NCBI RefSeq assembly: GCF_024199945.1
Contig: NZ_JANADP010000001.1
Span: 7,378,001 to 7,442,000 of the forward strand
Length of the DNA: 64,000 bases
Direction of reading: 5' to 3'
Origin: Bradyrhizobium sp. CCGUVB4N
GTDB taxonomy: Bacteria; Pseudomonadota; Alphaproteobacteria; Rhizobiales; Xanthobacteraceae
Of the stretch, positions 16,381 through 25,662 are shown in pieces (the first letter of the stretch is position 1; each line of letters begins with the position of its first letter). The position numbers and the translations under genes are program-made. Under the pieces are notes generated by a model that saw only the letters and a program-made list of their open reading frames with translations, had not been told where the DNA came from and ran no database searches.

Positions 16381-17466
16381 CTACTGAACCTTCTCGGGTC
16401 GCGGCGTCTGCTTCGACTGCAGGAAGTAGATGATCTCGGCAACCGGGCGGAAGAATTCCGCAGGGATGACCTGGTCGACCTGCACCGCCTCGTAGAGCGC
16501 GCGCGCGAGAGCCTTGTTCTCGATCACCGGGATCCTGTTCTGCTCGGCGGTCTCGCGGATCTTCAGCGCAATCACGTCCATGCCCTTGGCCACGACCAGC
16601 GGCGCCGGGTTCTCGTCGCGATTGTAGCGCAATGCGATCGCAAAGTGTGTCGGGTTCGCAATCACCAGCGTCGCACGCGGCACGGCGGCGATCATACGCT
16701 GGCGCGAGCGGTCGCGCGCGAGCGAGCGCAGGCGCGCCTTGATCAGCGGATCTCCCTCGGACTGCTTGTGCTCGTCCTTGATTTCCTGCTTGGTCATGCG
16801 CAGCTCGCGCCGCCAGCGAAAGCGCGCCCAGGCGAGATCGATCGCAACCAGAACGATCGTCGCGATGCAGATCGCCGACACGATCCGCATCGCGATGGTG
16901 AGGATCATCTCCGGCAACGCGACGGGATCGGTGTACATCGCCTCGAACGCCCTCGCCTCCGACGATCGCAGCACGAAGCAGACGACCGCGGTCACCGAGG
17001 CGAGCTTGAACATCGACTTGGCGAACTCGACGAGACCCTGTGTTCCGAAAATGCGGCTCCAGCCGGTGGCCGGGGAGATCCGGGAGACGTCGGGCAGGAT
17101 GCGCTGCAGCACCAGCCGCGGCGCATTCTGCAGCAGCGAGGCGGCGAGCCCGAACACCGCGATGATCACGACCAGCGGCACCAGGAATCGCAGCGCCTCG
17201 AGGCCCACCACCGTCAGAAGATTCAATGCGTCGGCCGCAGTGCTGAGCGGGAAGCCGTCGGGTTCGTCGATGAAGCTCTTCAAGGTCGGCGTCAGCCGCT
17301 GCACGCCCTGGCCGATCAGGAACGCCTGAATCACCATCAGCGCGGCCATGGTCGCAAACATGGATGCCTCCCGAGAGACCGGAATATTGCCCTGTTCGAG
17401 CGCATCGCGGACTTTCTTCTCGGTCGGCTCTTCTGTTTTGCTCTCCTGATCGGATGACTCTGCCAT
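16381..17466 (-). CDS. flhB: Flagellar export switch protein FlhB
   Basis: Export-gate protein whose autocleavage switches substrate specificity from rod/hook to filament. 361 aa. The N-terminus is charged (SSDQESKTEEPTEKKVRDAL), as in all FlhB proteins. Four membrane segments lie between about 30 and 215. The autocleavage motif NPTH is at residues 271-274, inside VIANPTHFAIALRY. It works with FliK, at the left end of the window. Confidence 0.97.
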   Translation of the reverse strand: MAESSDQESKTEEPTEKKVRDALEQGNIPVSREASMFATMAALMVIQAFLIGQGVQRLTPTLKSFIDEPDGFPLSTAADALNLLTVVGLEALRFLVPLVVIIAVFGLAASLLQNAPRLVLQRILPDVSRISPATGWSRIFGTQGLVEFAKSMFKLASVTAVVCFVLRSSEARAFEAMYTDPVALPEMILTIAMRIVSAICIATIVLVAIDLAWARFRWRRELRMTKQEIKDEHKQSEGDPLIKARLRSLARDRSRQRMIAAVPRATLVIANPTHFAIALRYNRDENPAPLVVAKGMDVIALKIRETAEQNRIPVIENKALARALYEAVQVDQVIPAEFFRPVAEIIYFLQSKQTPRPEKVQ

Positions 17467-17479
17467 GCCTGCTCAGCGG

Positions 17480-18520
17480 TCAGCGGAAGACCAGCTCATC
17501 CTCCTGGTCGGGATTGAGCTCGATCTCACCCTTCTCGGCGAGGTCGAGGGCGAGGTCGGTGATGACGCGGCGCGCCTCCAGCACATCGCGCTGGTTCGAC
17601 GGCTCGCCGATGGCCAGCTCGTGCTCGACGACGCGGCGGACACGCGAGGCGACAGCAGACAGGATCAACTCGCGGAAGTGTTTGTCGGTGCCCTTCAGCG
17701 CGACGACGATACGGTCGGTCGGCACCTGGTCGAAGATCATGGTGCGCGCCTTCGGCGCCAGGTTGATGACGTCGTCGAAGGTGAACAGAAGCTCCTTCAG
17801 CACTTCGGCCGACTTCGGCCGCTTCTCCGACAGGCTCTTCAGCATGTCCTCGATGTGGCCGCGCTCCATCTTGTTGATGATGTCGGCGACGCGGGCGTAG
17901 GTGTCGGCACCGAGATTGCGGGCGAAATTGAGCGTCAGATCTTCGTGCAGCGTCTTCTCGAGGACCTTCAGCGCGTCGTCGACGATCGGCTTGAGGCTGA
18001 GCACGCGCCGCATCAGTTCGTTGCGCAGGCTCGACGGCAACTGGCTCATCACCTTGGCGGCGCAGGACGGCTTGACCTTGGACAGGATCAGCGCCGCGGT
18101 CTGCGGATGTTCCTTGGAGAGGTAGGTCGCCAGCGAGTTTTCCGACACCGACGAGACGCGGTCCCATACCGACCGGCTCGAATTGCCGAGCAGGTCCGAC
18201 ATGATCGCCGTGACCTGGTCGGCGGGAAGCACGTCGCCGAGCACGGCCTCGAGGCCGCCGAGGGTGCCGAGAATGTTCGCGCCCATCGAGAATTGCTGGG
18301 CGAACTCCTCGACGATCGACTCGAGTTCCTGCGCCGTGATCGGCCGCAGCTCAGCCGCGGCCTTGGTGACGATGCGGATGTCCTGCGGCTCGAACTGCGC
18401 GAGCACGCTCGCAGCCGCCTGCCGGCCCATGGCCAGCAGGAGCGCCGCGACCTTTTCCGTTCCGCCCAGCGTGGCAACGCCTCGCTGCTTGATGGGAGCG
18501 ATGCCGACCTGTGCCGCCAT
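17480..18520 (-). CDS. fliG: Flagellar motor switch protein FliG
   Basis: C-ring protein that transmits stator force. 346 aa, close to the normal length. The middle-domain motif LSKEHPQTAALILSKV and the C-terminal torque helix region (DREL-type LKGTDKHFRELILSAVASRV) are present. It ends with an acidic, D/E-rich tail (NPDQEDELVFR). The stop lies 2 bp before the fliG-side end of fliN's frame, consistent with a fliM-fliN-fliG transcript. Confidence 0.95.
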   Translation of the reverse strand: MAAQVGIAPIKQRGVATLGGTEKVAALLLAMGRQAAASVLAQFEPQDIRIVTKAAAELRPITAQELESIVEEFAQQFSMGANILGTLGGLEAVLGDVLPADQVTAIMSDLLGNSSRSVWDRVSSVSENSLATYLSKEHPQTAALILSKVKPSCAAKVMSQLPSSLRNELMRRVLSLKPIVDDALKVLEKTLHEDLTLNFARNLGADTYARVADIINKMERGHIEDMLKSLSEKRPKSAEVLKELLFTFDDVINLAPKARTMIFDQVPTDRIVVALKGTDKHFRELILSAVASRVRRVVEHELAIGEPSNQRDVLEARRVITDLALDLAEKGEIELNPDQEDELVFR

Positions 18521-18522
18521 GT

Positions 18523-18897
18523 TCAGGAATCACTCTGCCCCAGCGGGCCGACGATCTCGGTCAGCGACACACCGAAGCGTGAATTGTCCTCTTCGACGAC
18601 GACCACCTCGCCGCGGGCGACGACGCGGCCGTTGACCACGACGTCGACGGGCTCGCCAACGCGGTGATCCAGCGGCACGACGGCGCCGCGGCCGAGCTTC
18701 ATCAGGTTCGCCACCGGGATGGTCGCCGATCCCAGCACCACCTGCATGGTGACGGGAATGCGCAGGATGGCATCGACATTGGCGAACTTGCCGGTCTCCT
18801 CCGCGGTGCGCGCGGCGATCTCCGCCAGCCGCTCCAGCGGGGTCGTCTCGGCATCATCGGATGCGGTTGCTGACTCGTAGTCGAAGGATTGCGCCAT
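18523..18897 (-). CDS. fliN: Flagellar motor switch protein FliN
   Basis: C-ring protein, 124 aa. The C-terminal SpoA domain starts near residue 44 (RIPVTMQVVLGSATIPVANL) and contains GRGAVVPLDHRVGEPVDVVV and RGEVVVVEEDNSRFGVSLTE. The N-terminal 40 residues are acidic and variable. It is followed at once by fliG. Confidence 0.95.
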   Translation of the reverse strand: MAQSFDYESATASDDAETTPLERLAEIAARTAEETGKFANVDAILRIPVTMQVVLGSATIPVANLMKLGRGAVVPLDHRVGEPVDVVVNGRVVARGEVVVVEEDNSRFGVSLTEIVGPLGQSDS

Positions 18898-18972
18898 TTG
18901 GTATCGCCTCTTGGTATTTCCGCTCCCGGAGCGCCGCGACGTTCCGATCTATCCGTTCAGCCGGTCCCGGCC

Positions 18973-19287
18973 CTAATGCTTGTTGACCTCGGTGCCGCCT
19001 GCGGTCGCAGCGGGCTGGAGCCCGGTCCGCGCATCGAGCGCCGCAATCGCCTCGTGAGCCTGGTCGATCTTCGTGCTCAGCACGTTGGCGAGCCGGCCGA
19101 GATTTGCCGTGGAATCATGCGCCGCGGTGATCACCGTATCGAAGGCGCCTGCGGTCTCGTGCACGATGGTCGAGAACTCGCCCTGGTAGTTGCGCAGCCG
19201 CGCCAGCTCGCGGTGCATCCGGGTCACCCGCATGCTGGTGAAGGCGAGCGCAATCAGCAGAACGGCATCAACGAGATAGGATATCAT
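18973..19287 (-). CDS. DUF6468-type small membrane protein of the motor switch locus
   Basis: 104-aa protein of unknown function. A single N-terminal membrane helix (ISYLVDAVLLIALAFTSM) is followed by a basic heptad-like segment (RVTRMHRELARLRNYQGEF) and a helix with TIVHETAGAFDTVI. The start ATG 19287 lies inside the end of fliM (20-bp overlap), so it is probably co-translated. Proteins of this kind occur next to fliM/fliN in many alphaproteobacteria. A role at the C ring is inferred from position only. Confidence 0.7.
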   Translation of the reverse strand: MISYLVDAVLLIALAFTSMRVTRMHRELARLRNYQGEFSTIVHETAGAFDTVITAAHDSTANLGRLANVLSTKIDQAHEAIAALDARTGLQPAATAGGTEVNKH

Positions 19288-20209
19288 CGACGAACTCCCG
19301 CTTCTGATCGACGGGATCTGCCACCTGCATGGCGTAGTAGCCATCAAGCTGGCCGATCTGGCACCAGAACAGCACCTGGTTGTTGCTCTCGAGCCGCGCC
19401 AGCGTGCGCGGCGTGGCCTCGAGCTCGAGCACCTGTCCGACCTTGAATTTCACGACGTCCTCGAGAGATATCATCTTCTCGTCGAGCACTGCGCTCAGCG
19501 TCACCTCGGTGCGATGAACCTCGCTCTCCATCTGCTCGCGCCAGCGTGGATCGGCCGCGCCGCCTTCGCTTACGACGACGTGAGCGAGCTTCTGCCTGAG
19601 CGGGTTGAGCGCCGAGTGTGGAATGATCAGGAACATCTGACCGCCGCGATAGAGCGCCTGCAGCATGATGTTCGCGCAGATCGACATGTTGCCGCCACGC
19701 CCGATCGCCAGCGAGGCCATCGCGGTCTCGACCCGCTCGACGCGGAAGGTGACGTTGGAGGTGCCGGCGAAGGCGGTTTGCAGCGCCTTGGCGAACCGCT
19801 CGAACAGCGCCTGGACCAGGCGGATCTCGATGTTCGAGAAGGTGCGTTCGACGTCCAGCGGCGGCTCGGCGCCGTCGGAACCGAACATCGCCTCGACCAT
19901 GGTGAAGACGAAATCGCGGTCCAGCACGATGATGACGCGGGAGTCCCACTGCTCGGCATAGAGCACGGCGGCTACCGCGTTGCCCTCATAGTCCTTGATG
20001 ATATCGCCGACGCGATCGTTGGTGATGCCGTTGACCGAGAAGTAGCAGGGCGTTCCTGCCATCGGCTGCAGGCTGTCCGTGCACGATGCTGCCATGCGAT
20101 CGAAGATCACATTGAGCATCGGCATGCGCTCGATCGAGATGCCGGCCGCGTCCAGCAAATAGTTCGGCAGCTGCTTCCGCTGATCGATCTCGACGTCTTC
20201 CATCGTCAT
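19268..20209 (-). CDS. fliM: Flagellar motor switch protein FliM
   Basis: C-ring protein linking FliG and FliN. 313 aa. The middle domain has YFSVNGITNDRVGDIIKDYE and ERTFSNIEIRLVQALFERFA; the C-terminal SpoA part has DVVKFKVGQVLELEATP. The N-terminal CheY-binding helix normally seen as EIDAL is reduced to VEIDQRKQL, so response to CheY-P may be altered. The start overlaps the motA stop by 4 bp. Confidence 0.93.
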   Translation of the reverse strand: MTMEDVEIDQRKQLPNYLLDAAGISIERMPMLNVIFDRMAASCTDSLQPMAGTPCYFSVNGITNDRVGDIIKDYEGNAVAAVLYAEQWDSRVIIVLDRDFVFTMVEAMFGSDGAEPPLDVERTFSNIEIRLVQALFERFAKALQTAFAGTSNVTFRVERVETAMASLAIGRGGNMSICANIMLQALYRGGQMFLIIPHSALNPLRQKLAHVVVSEGGAADPRWREQMESEVHRTEVTLSAVLDEKMISLEDVVKFKVGQVLELEATPRTLARLESNNQVLFWCQIGQLDGYYAMQVADPVDQKREFVDDILSR

Positions 20210-21102
20210 GCGCGCGCCGCCTTGGGTTCAGCCTCGGTCACGACGGCCTTGGGACCTGCGATCGTCTCGTTCTCGACGACATCGATCGACGGCCGCTCAC
20301 CGCTCGCAATCATCTTGCGGCCGTGCTCGACGGCGATCTGCGGCATGGCGCCGTTCATGAACGCCAGCAGCGTCTGCTTGACGATGATGTAGGGCCGGCA
20401 CTTCTTTTCGCGCGTCATTTTGATCTTCAGCGCGAACGGCGAAATGATGCCGTAGGACAGGAAGATGCCGGCGAATGTGCCGACCAGCGCCGCGCCGATG
20501 AAGCCGCCGAGCAGCTTCGGCGACTGATCGAGCGCGCCCATTGCCTTGATGACGCCGAGCACGGCGGCGACGATACCGAGTGCGGGCAGCGCCTCCGACA
20601 CCGTCACCAGCGCGTGGTAGGGCGTCAGCTTGCTCTTTACGATGGTGTGGATTTCCTCATCCATCAGCGCTTCGATCTCGTGCGTGCGCGCGTTGCCCAT
20701 GATGATGAGGCGGACATAGTCGCAGATGAACTGGAGCAGCGCCGGATCCCCGAGCACGCTCGGAAACGCCTTGAAGATCTCCGAGGACGAGGGATCGTCG
20801 ATATGCGCCTCGACCTCGTTGCGGCCCTTGCCGCGCAGCTCGCGCATCAGCGCATGAAGCGCCCCGAGCAGATCGAGATAATAGCGCTCACCCGGCACGG
20901 CGCCGGTGATGGCCTGCATGCAGGCAACCCCGGTGTCCGTGACCGTCTTCCACGGATTGGCCACGATGAAGGTGCCGACCGCGGTCCCCATGATGATCAC
21001 GAATTCCCACGGCTGCATGAGCACGGCCAGATGCCCGCCCATAGCGGCAAATCCGCCGAGCAGTGCCGCCACCGTGATGAAAATCCCCACGAAACTGAGC
21101 AA
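20206..21102 (-). CDS. motA: Flagellar stator protein MotA
   Basis: Proton-channel stator subunit. The frame is open to 21255, but the first 51 residues are not MotA-like and would overlap the divergent gene. TTG 21102 with GGAG eight bases upstream gives 298 aa beginning with a membrane helix (FVGIFITVAALLGGFAAMGG). The conserved proline loop is seen in TVSEALPALGIVAAVLGVIK. The cytoplasmic loop has RGKGRNEVEAH, and the last helices contain GTFAGIFLSYGIISPFA. First gene of the long minus-strand operon; MotB, its partner, is at 2513-3832. Confidence 0.92.
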   Translation of the reverse strand: MLSFVGIFITVAALLGGFAAMGGHLAVLMQPWEFVIIMGTAVGTFIVANPWKTVTDTGVACMQAITGAVPGERYYLDLLGALHALMRELRGKGRNEVEAHIDDPSSSEIFKAFPSVLGDPALLQFICDYVRLIIMGNARTHEIEALMDEEIHTIVKSKLTPYHALVTVSEALPALGIVAAVLGVIKAMGALDQSPKLLGGFIGAALVGTFAGIFLSYGIISPFALKIKMTREKKCRPYIIVKQTLLAFMNGAMPQIAVEHGRKMIASGERPSIDVVENETIAGPKAVVTEAEPKAARA

Positions 21103-21244
21103 CCCGCCACTCCATCGCCGATCCCATCGGGAATATCTAGTCGGCCACGCTTGCGCGAAGCTGGTTTCGGCATGGCCAGCCCCGCGCAAGCAATGCACGG
21201 CAGCTTGAGACGATGTCGCAATAGCGGCCAAAGGGGCGCGTGCC
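21103..21244. promoter_or_regulatory. Divergent promoter region motA / DUF1217-flgF-fliI
   Basis: A 142-bp gap between two divergent flagellar transcripts must hold both promoters. I see no convincing sigma-54 pair (GG-N10-GC) or full CtrA box in it. Confidence 0.5.
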
Positions 21245-22036
21245 ATGCTATCCACGATCGCGGACTACACCAGGCTGACCACGGACATGAGCAAGTCGCT
21301 GACTCAGGTCGAGCAGCAACCCGACGTCAGCCGCGATACCGCCTACTACCTGGCCAATATCGGCAACGTGAAGAGCATCGACGATTTCCTCAATAACTAT
21401 AAGCTCTACTCGTACGCGATGAAGGCCTTTGGCCTCGACGACATGATCTACGCCAAGGCCTTCATGCGGAAAGTGCTGACCGAGGGCGTCGCGACCTCGG
21501 ACACCTTCGCCAACAAGCTGAGCGACAGCCGCTACCGGGACTTCGCCACCGCCTTCAATTTCGCGGCGCTCGGCGCCAATGCGACCCAGGCTACCGCGGC
21601 CACGACCAACGTGACCAGCCAGTACGCGACCCAGACGTTGGAGGAAGACGCCGGCGACCAGAATGAGGGTCTGCGGCTCGCGCTCTATTTCACGCGCAAG
21701 GCCTCCTCGATCACCAGCCCCTACCAGATCCTCGCCGACAAGGCCCTGACCCAGGTGGTGCAGACCGCAGAGGGCTGGTCGTCGACAATTTCTTCGTCCG
21801 ACATCGACATGCAGGCCAAGATGATCACGGACAAGATCGATCTGACCGATTTCCAGGACCCGACCAAGGTCACGAAATTCGTGCAGCGCTTCGCCGCAAT
21901 GTGGGACGCGACCCAGGCCCAGAGCGACACCTCGACCAACCCCGCGCTGGTCCTGATCACCGGCGCGTCGACGACGTCGGCCGGCCTGGATACCGACATG
22001 CTCACGACGCTTCAGAACATCAGGTTCAACAGGTAA
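21245..22036 (+). CDS. DUF1217-family flagellar accessory protein
   Basis: 263 aa, of a family found beside flgF in rhizobia; exact role unknown. The N-terminus has VSRDTAYYLANIGNVKSIDD and FLNNYKLYSYAMKAFGLDDM, both typical of DUF1217. No signal peptide or membrane segment is evident; the composition is Thr/Ala/Asp-rich and helical like rod and hook proteins. A secreted or assembly-linked role is inferred. It is 3 bp upstream of flgF. Confidence 0.75.
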   Translation: MLSTIADYTRLTTDMSKSLTQVEQQPDVSRDTAYYLANIGNVKSIDDFLNNYKLYSYAMKAFGLDDMIYAKAFMRKVLTEGVATSDTFANKLSDSRYRDFATAFNFAALGANATQATAATTNVTSQYATQTLEEDAGDQNEGLRLALYFTRKASSITSPYQILADKALTQVVQTAEGWSSTISSSDIDMQAKMITDKIDLTDFQDPTKVTKFVQRFAAMWDATQAQSDTSTNPALVLITGASTTSAGLDTDMLTTLQNIRFNR

Positions 22037-22039
22037 GCC

Positions 22040-22768
22040 ATGCAATCGGCTCTTTATGTGGGATTGTCGGCGCAGGTCGCGCTCGAAAAGCGCCTCCAGA
22101 CGATCGCCAACAACGTCGCCAACGTCAACACGTCCGGCTTTCGCACCGATGTGGTGAAATTCGAGACCGTGCTGTCCAAGGCCGCCGCGAACCCGGTCGC
22201 GTTCTCCTCGCCCGGCGAGAACATCATCTCGCGCGAGGCCGGCAACATCACCGAGACCGGCAACCCGCTCGACGTCGCGGTGGTCGGACAGGGCTGGATC
22301 GCTTTCGCCGGCCCCAACGGCACGGTCTATACCCGCGACGGCCGGCTCCAGATCGCCGCCAACGGCGACCTTCAGACGGTGTCGGGCTTCCCCGTCATCG
22401 ATTCCGGCGGTGCGCAGATCTCGCTCGACCCGAACGGCGGACCGGTCTCGATCTCGCGCAGCGGCGCGGTCACCCAGGATAACAACGAGATCGGTACCAT
22501 CGGCCTGTTCAGCATTCCGGCCGATGCCGATCTCGACCGCTACGGCAATTCCGGCGTCACGCCTGACCGTCCTGCGACCGCCATCGCCGATTTCAGCCGG
22601 GACGGCTTCAAGCAGGGCTATGTCGAGGGCTCCAGCGCTAACCCGATGATGGAATTGACAAAGCTGATGTCGGCTTCGCGCGCTTTCGACAGCACCAATT
22701 CGCTGATCGAGGGCACCGAGAGCACGCTCAGCAACGCAATCCGGACGCTGGGCGATACGAGTAAGTAG
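22040..22768 (+). CDS. flgF: Flagellar proximal rod protein FlgF
   Basis: Rod subunit of 242 aa. The N-terminal rod motif is KRLQTIANNVANVNTSGFRT and the C-terminal one MELTKLMSASRAFDSTNSLI. The middle contains GNPLDVAVVGQGWIAFAG, shared by FlgF and FlgG. It lies on the opposite strand from the other rod genes, with DUF1217 and fliI. Confidence 0.95.
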   Translation: MQSALYVGLSAQVALEKRLQTIANNVANVNTSGFRTDVVKFETVLSKAAANPVAFSSPGENIISREAGNITETGNPLDVAVVGQGWIAFAGPNGTVYTRDGRLQIAANGDLQTVSGFPVIDSGGAQISLDPNGGPVSISRSGAVTQDNNEIGTIGLFSIPADADLDRYGNSGVTPDRPATAIADFSRDGFKQGYVEGSSANPMMELTKLMSASRAFDSTNSLIEGTESTLSNAIRTLGDTSK

Positions 22769-22804
22769 GCTGCGCGTCGCGCGTAATTTGGGTGGACGGT
22801 TTCC

Positions 22805-24130
22805 TTGAACGCTCTTCGTCAACTTGAGTGGGCGCTGCTCGAACTCCAGCAGAGTACGCCGCTGGCAAGCATCAGCGGCGCGATCTCCGAGATCGCGCCG
22901 ACGCATTTCCGCGTCTCCGGCCTGTCGCGCGCCGTCAAGCTCGGCGAACTGATCGGCGTCAATTCCGGCGGCAAGCCCCAGATCGGCGAGGTGGTGCGGA
23001 TCGACAGCGAAGGCATCATCGCAAAACCGTTCGACCGGCAATTCGCCGGCGGGCTCGGCTCAGTCGCCTATCGCATGCCGGCATTGTCGTTCGCGCCGGA
23101 TCCGAGCTGGAAAGGCCGCGTCATCAACGCACTCGGCGCCCCGCTGGACGGAATGGGCCCGCTCACCCCGGGATCGCGCGCGGTCTCGGCGGAGACGGAA
23201 GCGCCGCCGGCGATGAAGCGAGCGCGCGTACACAAGCCGCTGCGCACCGGCGTCCGCGTCATCGATCTATTTGCGCCGATCTGCGCCGGCCAGCGCGTCG
23301 GCATCTTTGCCGGCTCCGGCGTCGGCAAATCGACGTTGCTCGCAATGCTCGCCCGCAGCCAGGGCTTTGACACCGTCGTGCTGGCGCTGGTCGGCGAGCG
23401 CGGCCGCGAAGTGCGCGAATTCATCGAGGACGTGCTCGGGACCGACCGGCACCGCTCCATCACCATCGTATCAACGGGTGATGAAAGCCCGATGATGCGG
23501 CGACTGGCGCCGAAAACGGCAATGGCGGTCGCCGAATATTTCCGCGACCGCGGCGAATCGGTGCTGCTCGTGGTCGATTCGATCACCCGCTTCGCCCACG
23601 CCGCCCGCGAGGTCGCGCTTGCAGCCGGCGAGCCCGCGGTGGCACGCGGCTATGCCCCGACGGTGTTCACCGATCTGCCGCGCCTGCTGGAGCGCGCCGG
23701 GCCCGGCGAGGAGGGCTCCGGGACCATCACCGGCATCTTCTCCGTGCTGGTCGACGGCGACGACCACAACGAGCCGATCGCCGACACCATCCGCAGCACA
23801 CTGGACGGGCACATCGTGCTCTCCAGGCACATTGCCGACCAAGCGCGCTATCCCGCCGTGGACGTGCTGGCCTCGGTCTCCCGCCTCGCCCACAACGTCT
23901 GGGACCCGGAGGAGCGCGAATTGGTGAGCAAATTGCGCACCCTGATCGCCAAATACGAGGATACCCGCGACCTTCGCCTGATGGGCGGATACCAGTCGGG
24001 ACGCGATTCGGGGCTCGACCAGGCCGTCGACATGGTCCCGCGAATCTACAACGCCATGCGACAAGACGCCTCTGCTCCGCCGAGCGCCGATCCGTTCCGC
24101 GAGCTCAGGGACATGCTCAAGGGCGACTAG
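22805..24130 (+). CDS. fliI: Flagellum-specific export ATPase FliI
   Basis: F1-beta-like ATPase that energises substrate unloading at the export gate. 441 aa from TTG 22805. Walker A is GIFAGSGVGKSTLL, the catalytic Glu lies in LVGERGREVREFIED, and Walker B in VLLVVDSITRFAHAAREVAL. The C-terminal export-type segment is present. It has no strong Shine-Dalgarno, which fits coupling to flgF 36 bp upstream. It is the last flagellar gene in the window. Confidence 0.96.
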   Translation: MNALRQLEWALLELQQSTPLASISGAISEIAPTHFRVSGLSRAVKLGELIGVNSGGKPQIGEVVRIDSEGIIAKPFDRQFAGGLGSVAYRMPALSFAPDPSWKGRVINALGAPLDGMGPLTPGSRAVSAETEAPPAMKRARVHKPLRTGVRVIDLFAPICAGQRVGIFAGSGVGKSTLLAMLARSQGFDTVVLALVGERGREVREFIEDVLGTDRHRSITIVSTGDESPMMRRLAPKTAMAVAEYFRDRGESVLLVVDSITRFAHAAREVALAAGEPAVARGYAPTVFTDLPRLLERAGPGEEGSGTITGIFSVLVDGDDHNEPIADTIRSTLDGHIVLSRHIADQARYPAVDVLASVSRLAHNVWDPEERELVSKLRTLIAKYEDTRDLRLMGGYQSGRDSGLDQAVDMVPRIYNAMRQDASAPPSADPFRELRDMLKGD

Positions 24131-24985
24131 CGGCGCAAGCTGCCGGCCCGCCGCGCCACCCGCGACCGCGTACCCTGCCCTCGGTGCGCGCATGTCGTGG
24201 CACAAACTGCATAGGCGTTTGTTCGCCAGCAATATTCGCCGCGCGAATCTCAACCATTTGGATGAGACGGTCAGCATGGTCGTGGAAAACGACACGCGGA
24301 TGATGCTTAGGGTGTAACATCACAACAACCGCCACGTGCAATCCCCGCAAGTTCCCCTGATGCCGTCCTGGCTAGACCAGAAGCAGATCGCGGAAGTTGT
24401 GGATGATTTTCATGTTGCGCGGCGCCTACGGTGCACAAGCTTCGATCATCTTGCTTCAACGACGGACAGCAATATCCGTGCAATCAAACGCGCGTAGAAC
24501 TACGTGCATCTAGCCGGCTAGACTGCACATGCGTTCACCATCATGTGTTCTGAAGAGCGAGATTGTCTTGAACGTTACATTCGTCTGCAACGACATCCGC
24601 TCTCCACGAGTGTCTCTACTTGATTTTGTTGAGAAGCTCATTCATCGTTTCGGTGGGCCATAAGAAACGTCTGCGTGTGACTTGAACTCAGGGGCTTCGG
24701 TTGTACAACTCCGATCCATCGTCCAGCGGTGACGGCAGCTCGGGCTTGCGTTCGACGACTCTGCGGTTGGCATGCCATCGGCAGCAGCGTTTCTCGCGCG
24801 GTGTCCTGCGACGCTCATCAGTCCAAGTCATGTGCCGTGCAGTCCAGGGCTTCGCGCTGAAGCCGGCTACGACGCACGTATCGGACATTGATGGGCATCA
24901 TGACTCTCGCGAGACATTTGTGCGCCATGGTGGAAAGCGGCTTCGGGGCGCCGCACACGCGATTCCCGGGGCGAGGTAGGAATTT
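24131..24985. other. Long intergenic region at the edge of the flagellar cluster
   Basis: 855 bp without a convincing gene. The middle part (about 24380-24680) is noticeably richer in AT than the neighbourhood. Short frames in it are rich in Arg/Cys/His and lack ribosome sites. It must contain the marR promoter; I see no clear terminator after fliI. Confidence 0.6.
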
Positions 24986-25621
24986 ATGCCGTTGGCACGC
25001 GAAGCCGTCGAGCTGCTGGTTCAGGCGGCCAGGGCCTGGTATTTCGAAGGCAATCAACACGGGTTGCGCGATCGGGAATGGATGGCGCTGCGCTTTCTCG
25101 GCCGCGCCAACCGCTTCTCGCGCACACCGTCCGCGCTCGCCGGCTTCATCGGCGCGACCCGGGCGACCGCATCGCAGATCGTCAAGACGCTGGAGAGCAA
25201 ATCCTTCCTGGTGCGAAAGCCGTCGCAGGAAGACAAGCGTTCTGTCGTGCTACACGTCACCGCGCAGGGTGAGAAGTGCCTGAGCCAGCACGACCCGATC
25301 AATCACGTCGTCAATGCCGTCAGGGCCCTCGAGACCGACGATCGTGTCCATCTGCGCGACTCGCTCCGCGAGGTTCTCAATCATCTCGACGCAGCCCATC
25401 AGCGGCTCGATGCCAGCGTCTGCCGCGATTGCATGTTCCTGGCCGAGCGTAGCCCCAGCACGGGCAAGGGACGCGCCACCGCCGAATTCATGTGCCGGCT
25501 GTATCGCGCGCCCGTCTCGCTCGAGGAGACGGAGCTGCTCTGCACCAGCTTCGAGCGCACCCGTGATCGCCCCAAGATCGAGGAGCATCTCGATCGCGCG
25601 CGCGTGGCAAGCCAGAGTTGA
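24986..25621 (+). CDS. MarR-family transcriptional regulator
   Basis: DNA-binding regulator, 211 aa. The winged-helix core includes LRDREWMALRFLGRANRFSR and FIGATRATASQIVKTLESKS, then the wing LVRKPSQEDKRSVVLHVTAQ. A C-terminal extension of about 80 residues carries a CxxC pair (VCRDCMF) and a further Cys in FMCRLY and LLCTSF, which could bind metal or sense redox state. Start ATG 24986 has GAGGTAGGAA upstream. Target unknown; it adjoins the flagellar cluster but no link is demonstrated. Confidence 0.8.
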   Translation: MPLAREAVELLVQAARAWYFEGNQHGLRDREWMALRFLGRANRFSRTPSALAGFIGATRATASQIVKTLESKSFLVRKPSQEDKRSVVLHVTAQGEKCLSQHDPINHVVNAVRALETDDRVHLRDSLREVLNHLDAAHQRLDASVCRDCMFLAERSPSTGKGRATAEFMCRLYRAPVSLEETELLCTSFERTRDRPKIEEHLDRARVASQS

Positions 25622-25662
25622 CGCAGCCGCGCGCGGCGTTTGTCCAACACACGGTTCAGTTC

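Noticed and set aside
21248..23041. 597-codon minus-strand open frame across DUF1217, flgF and fliI
   Set aside because: Antisense to three clear flagellar genes; composition (Arg, Gly, Asp, His) is that of a shadow frame and no domain is visible.
24196..24213. Possible sigma-54 promoter (TGGCACAAACTGCA)
   Set aside because: The GG and GC elements are two bases too close for a functional -24/-12 pair.
24688..24888. 66-codon minus-strand frame in the intergenic region
   Set aside because: Cys/Arg/Trp-rich, no ribosome site, no family recognised.
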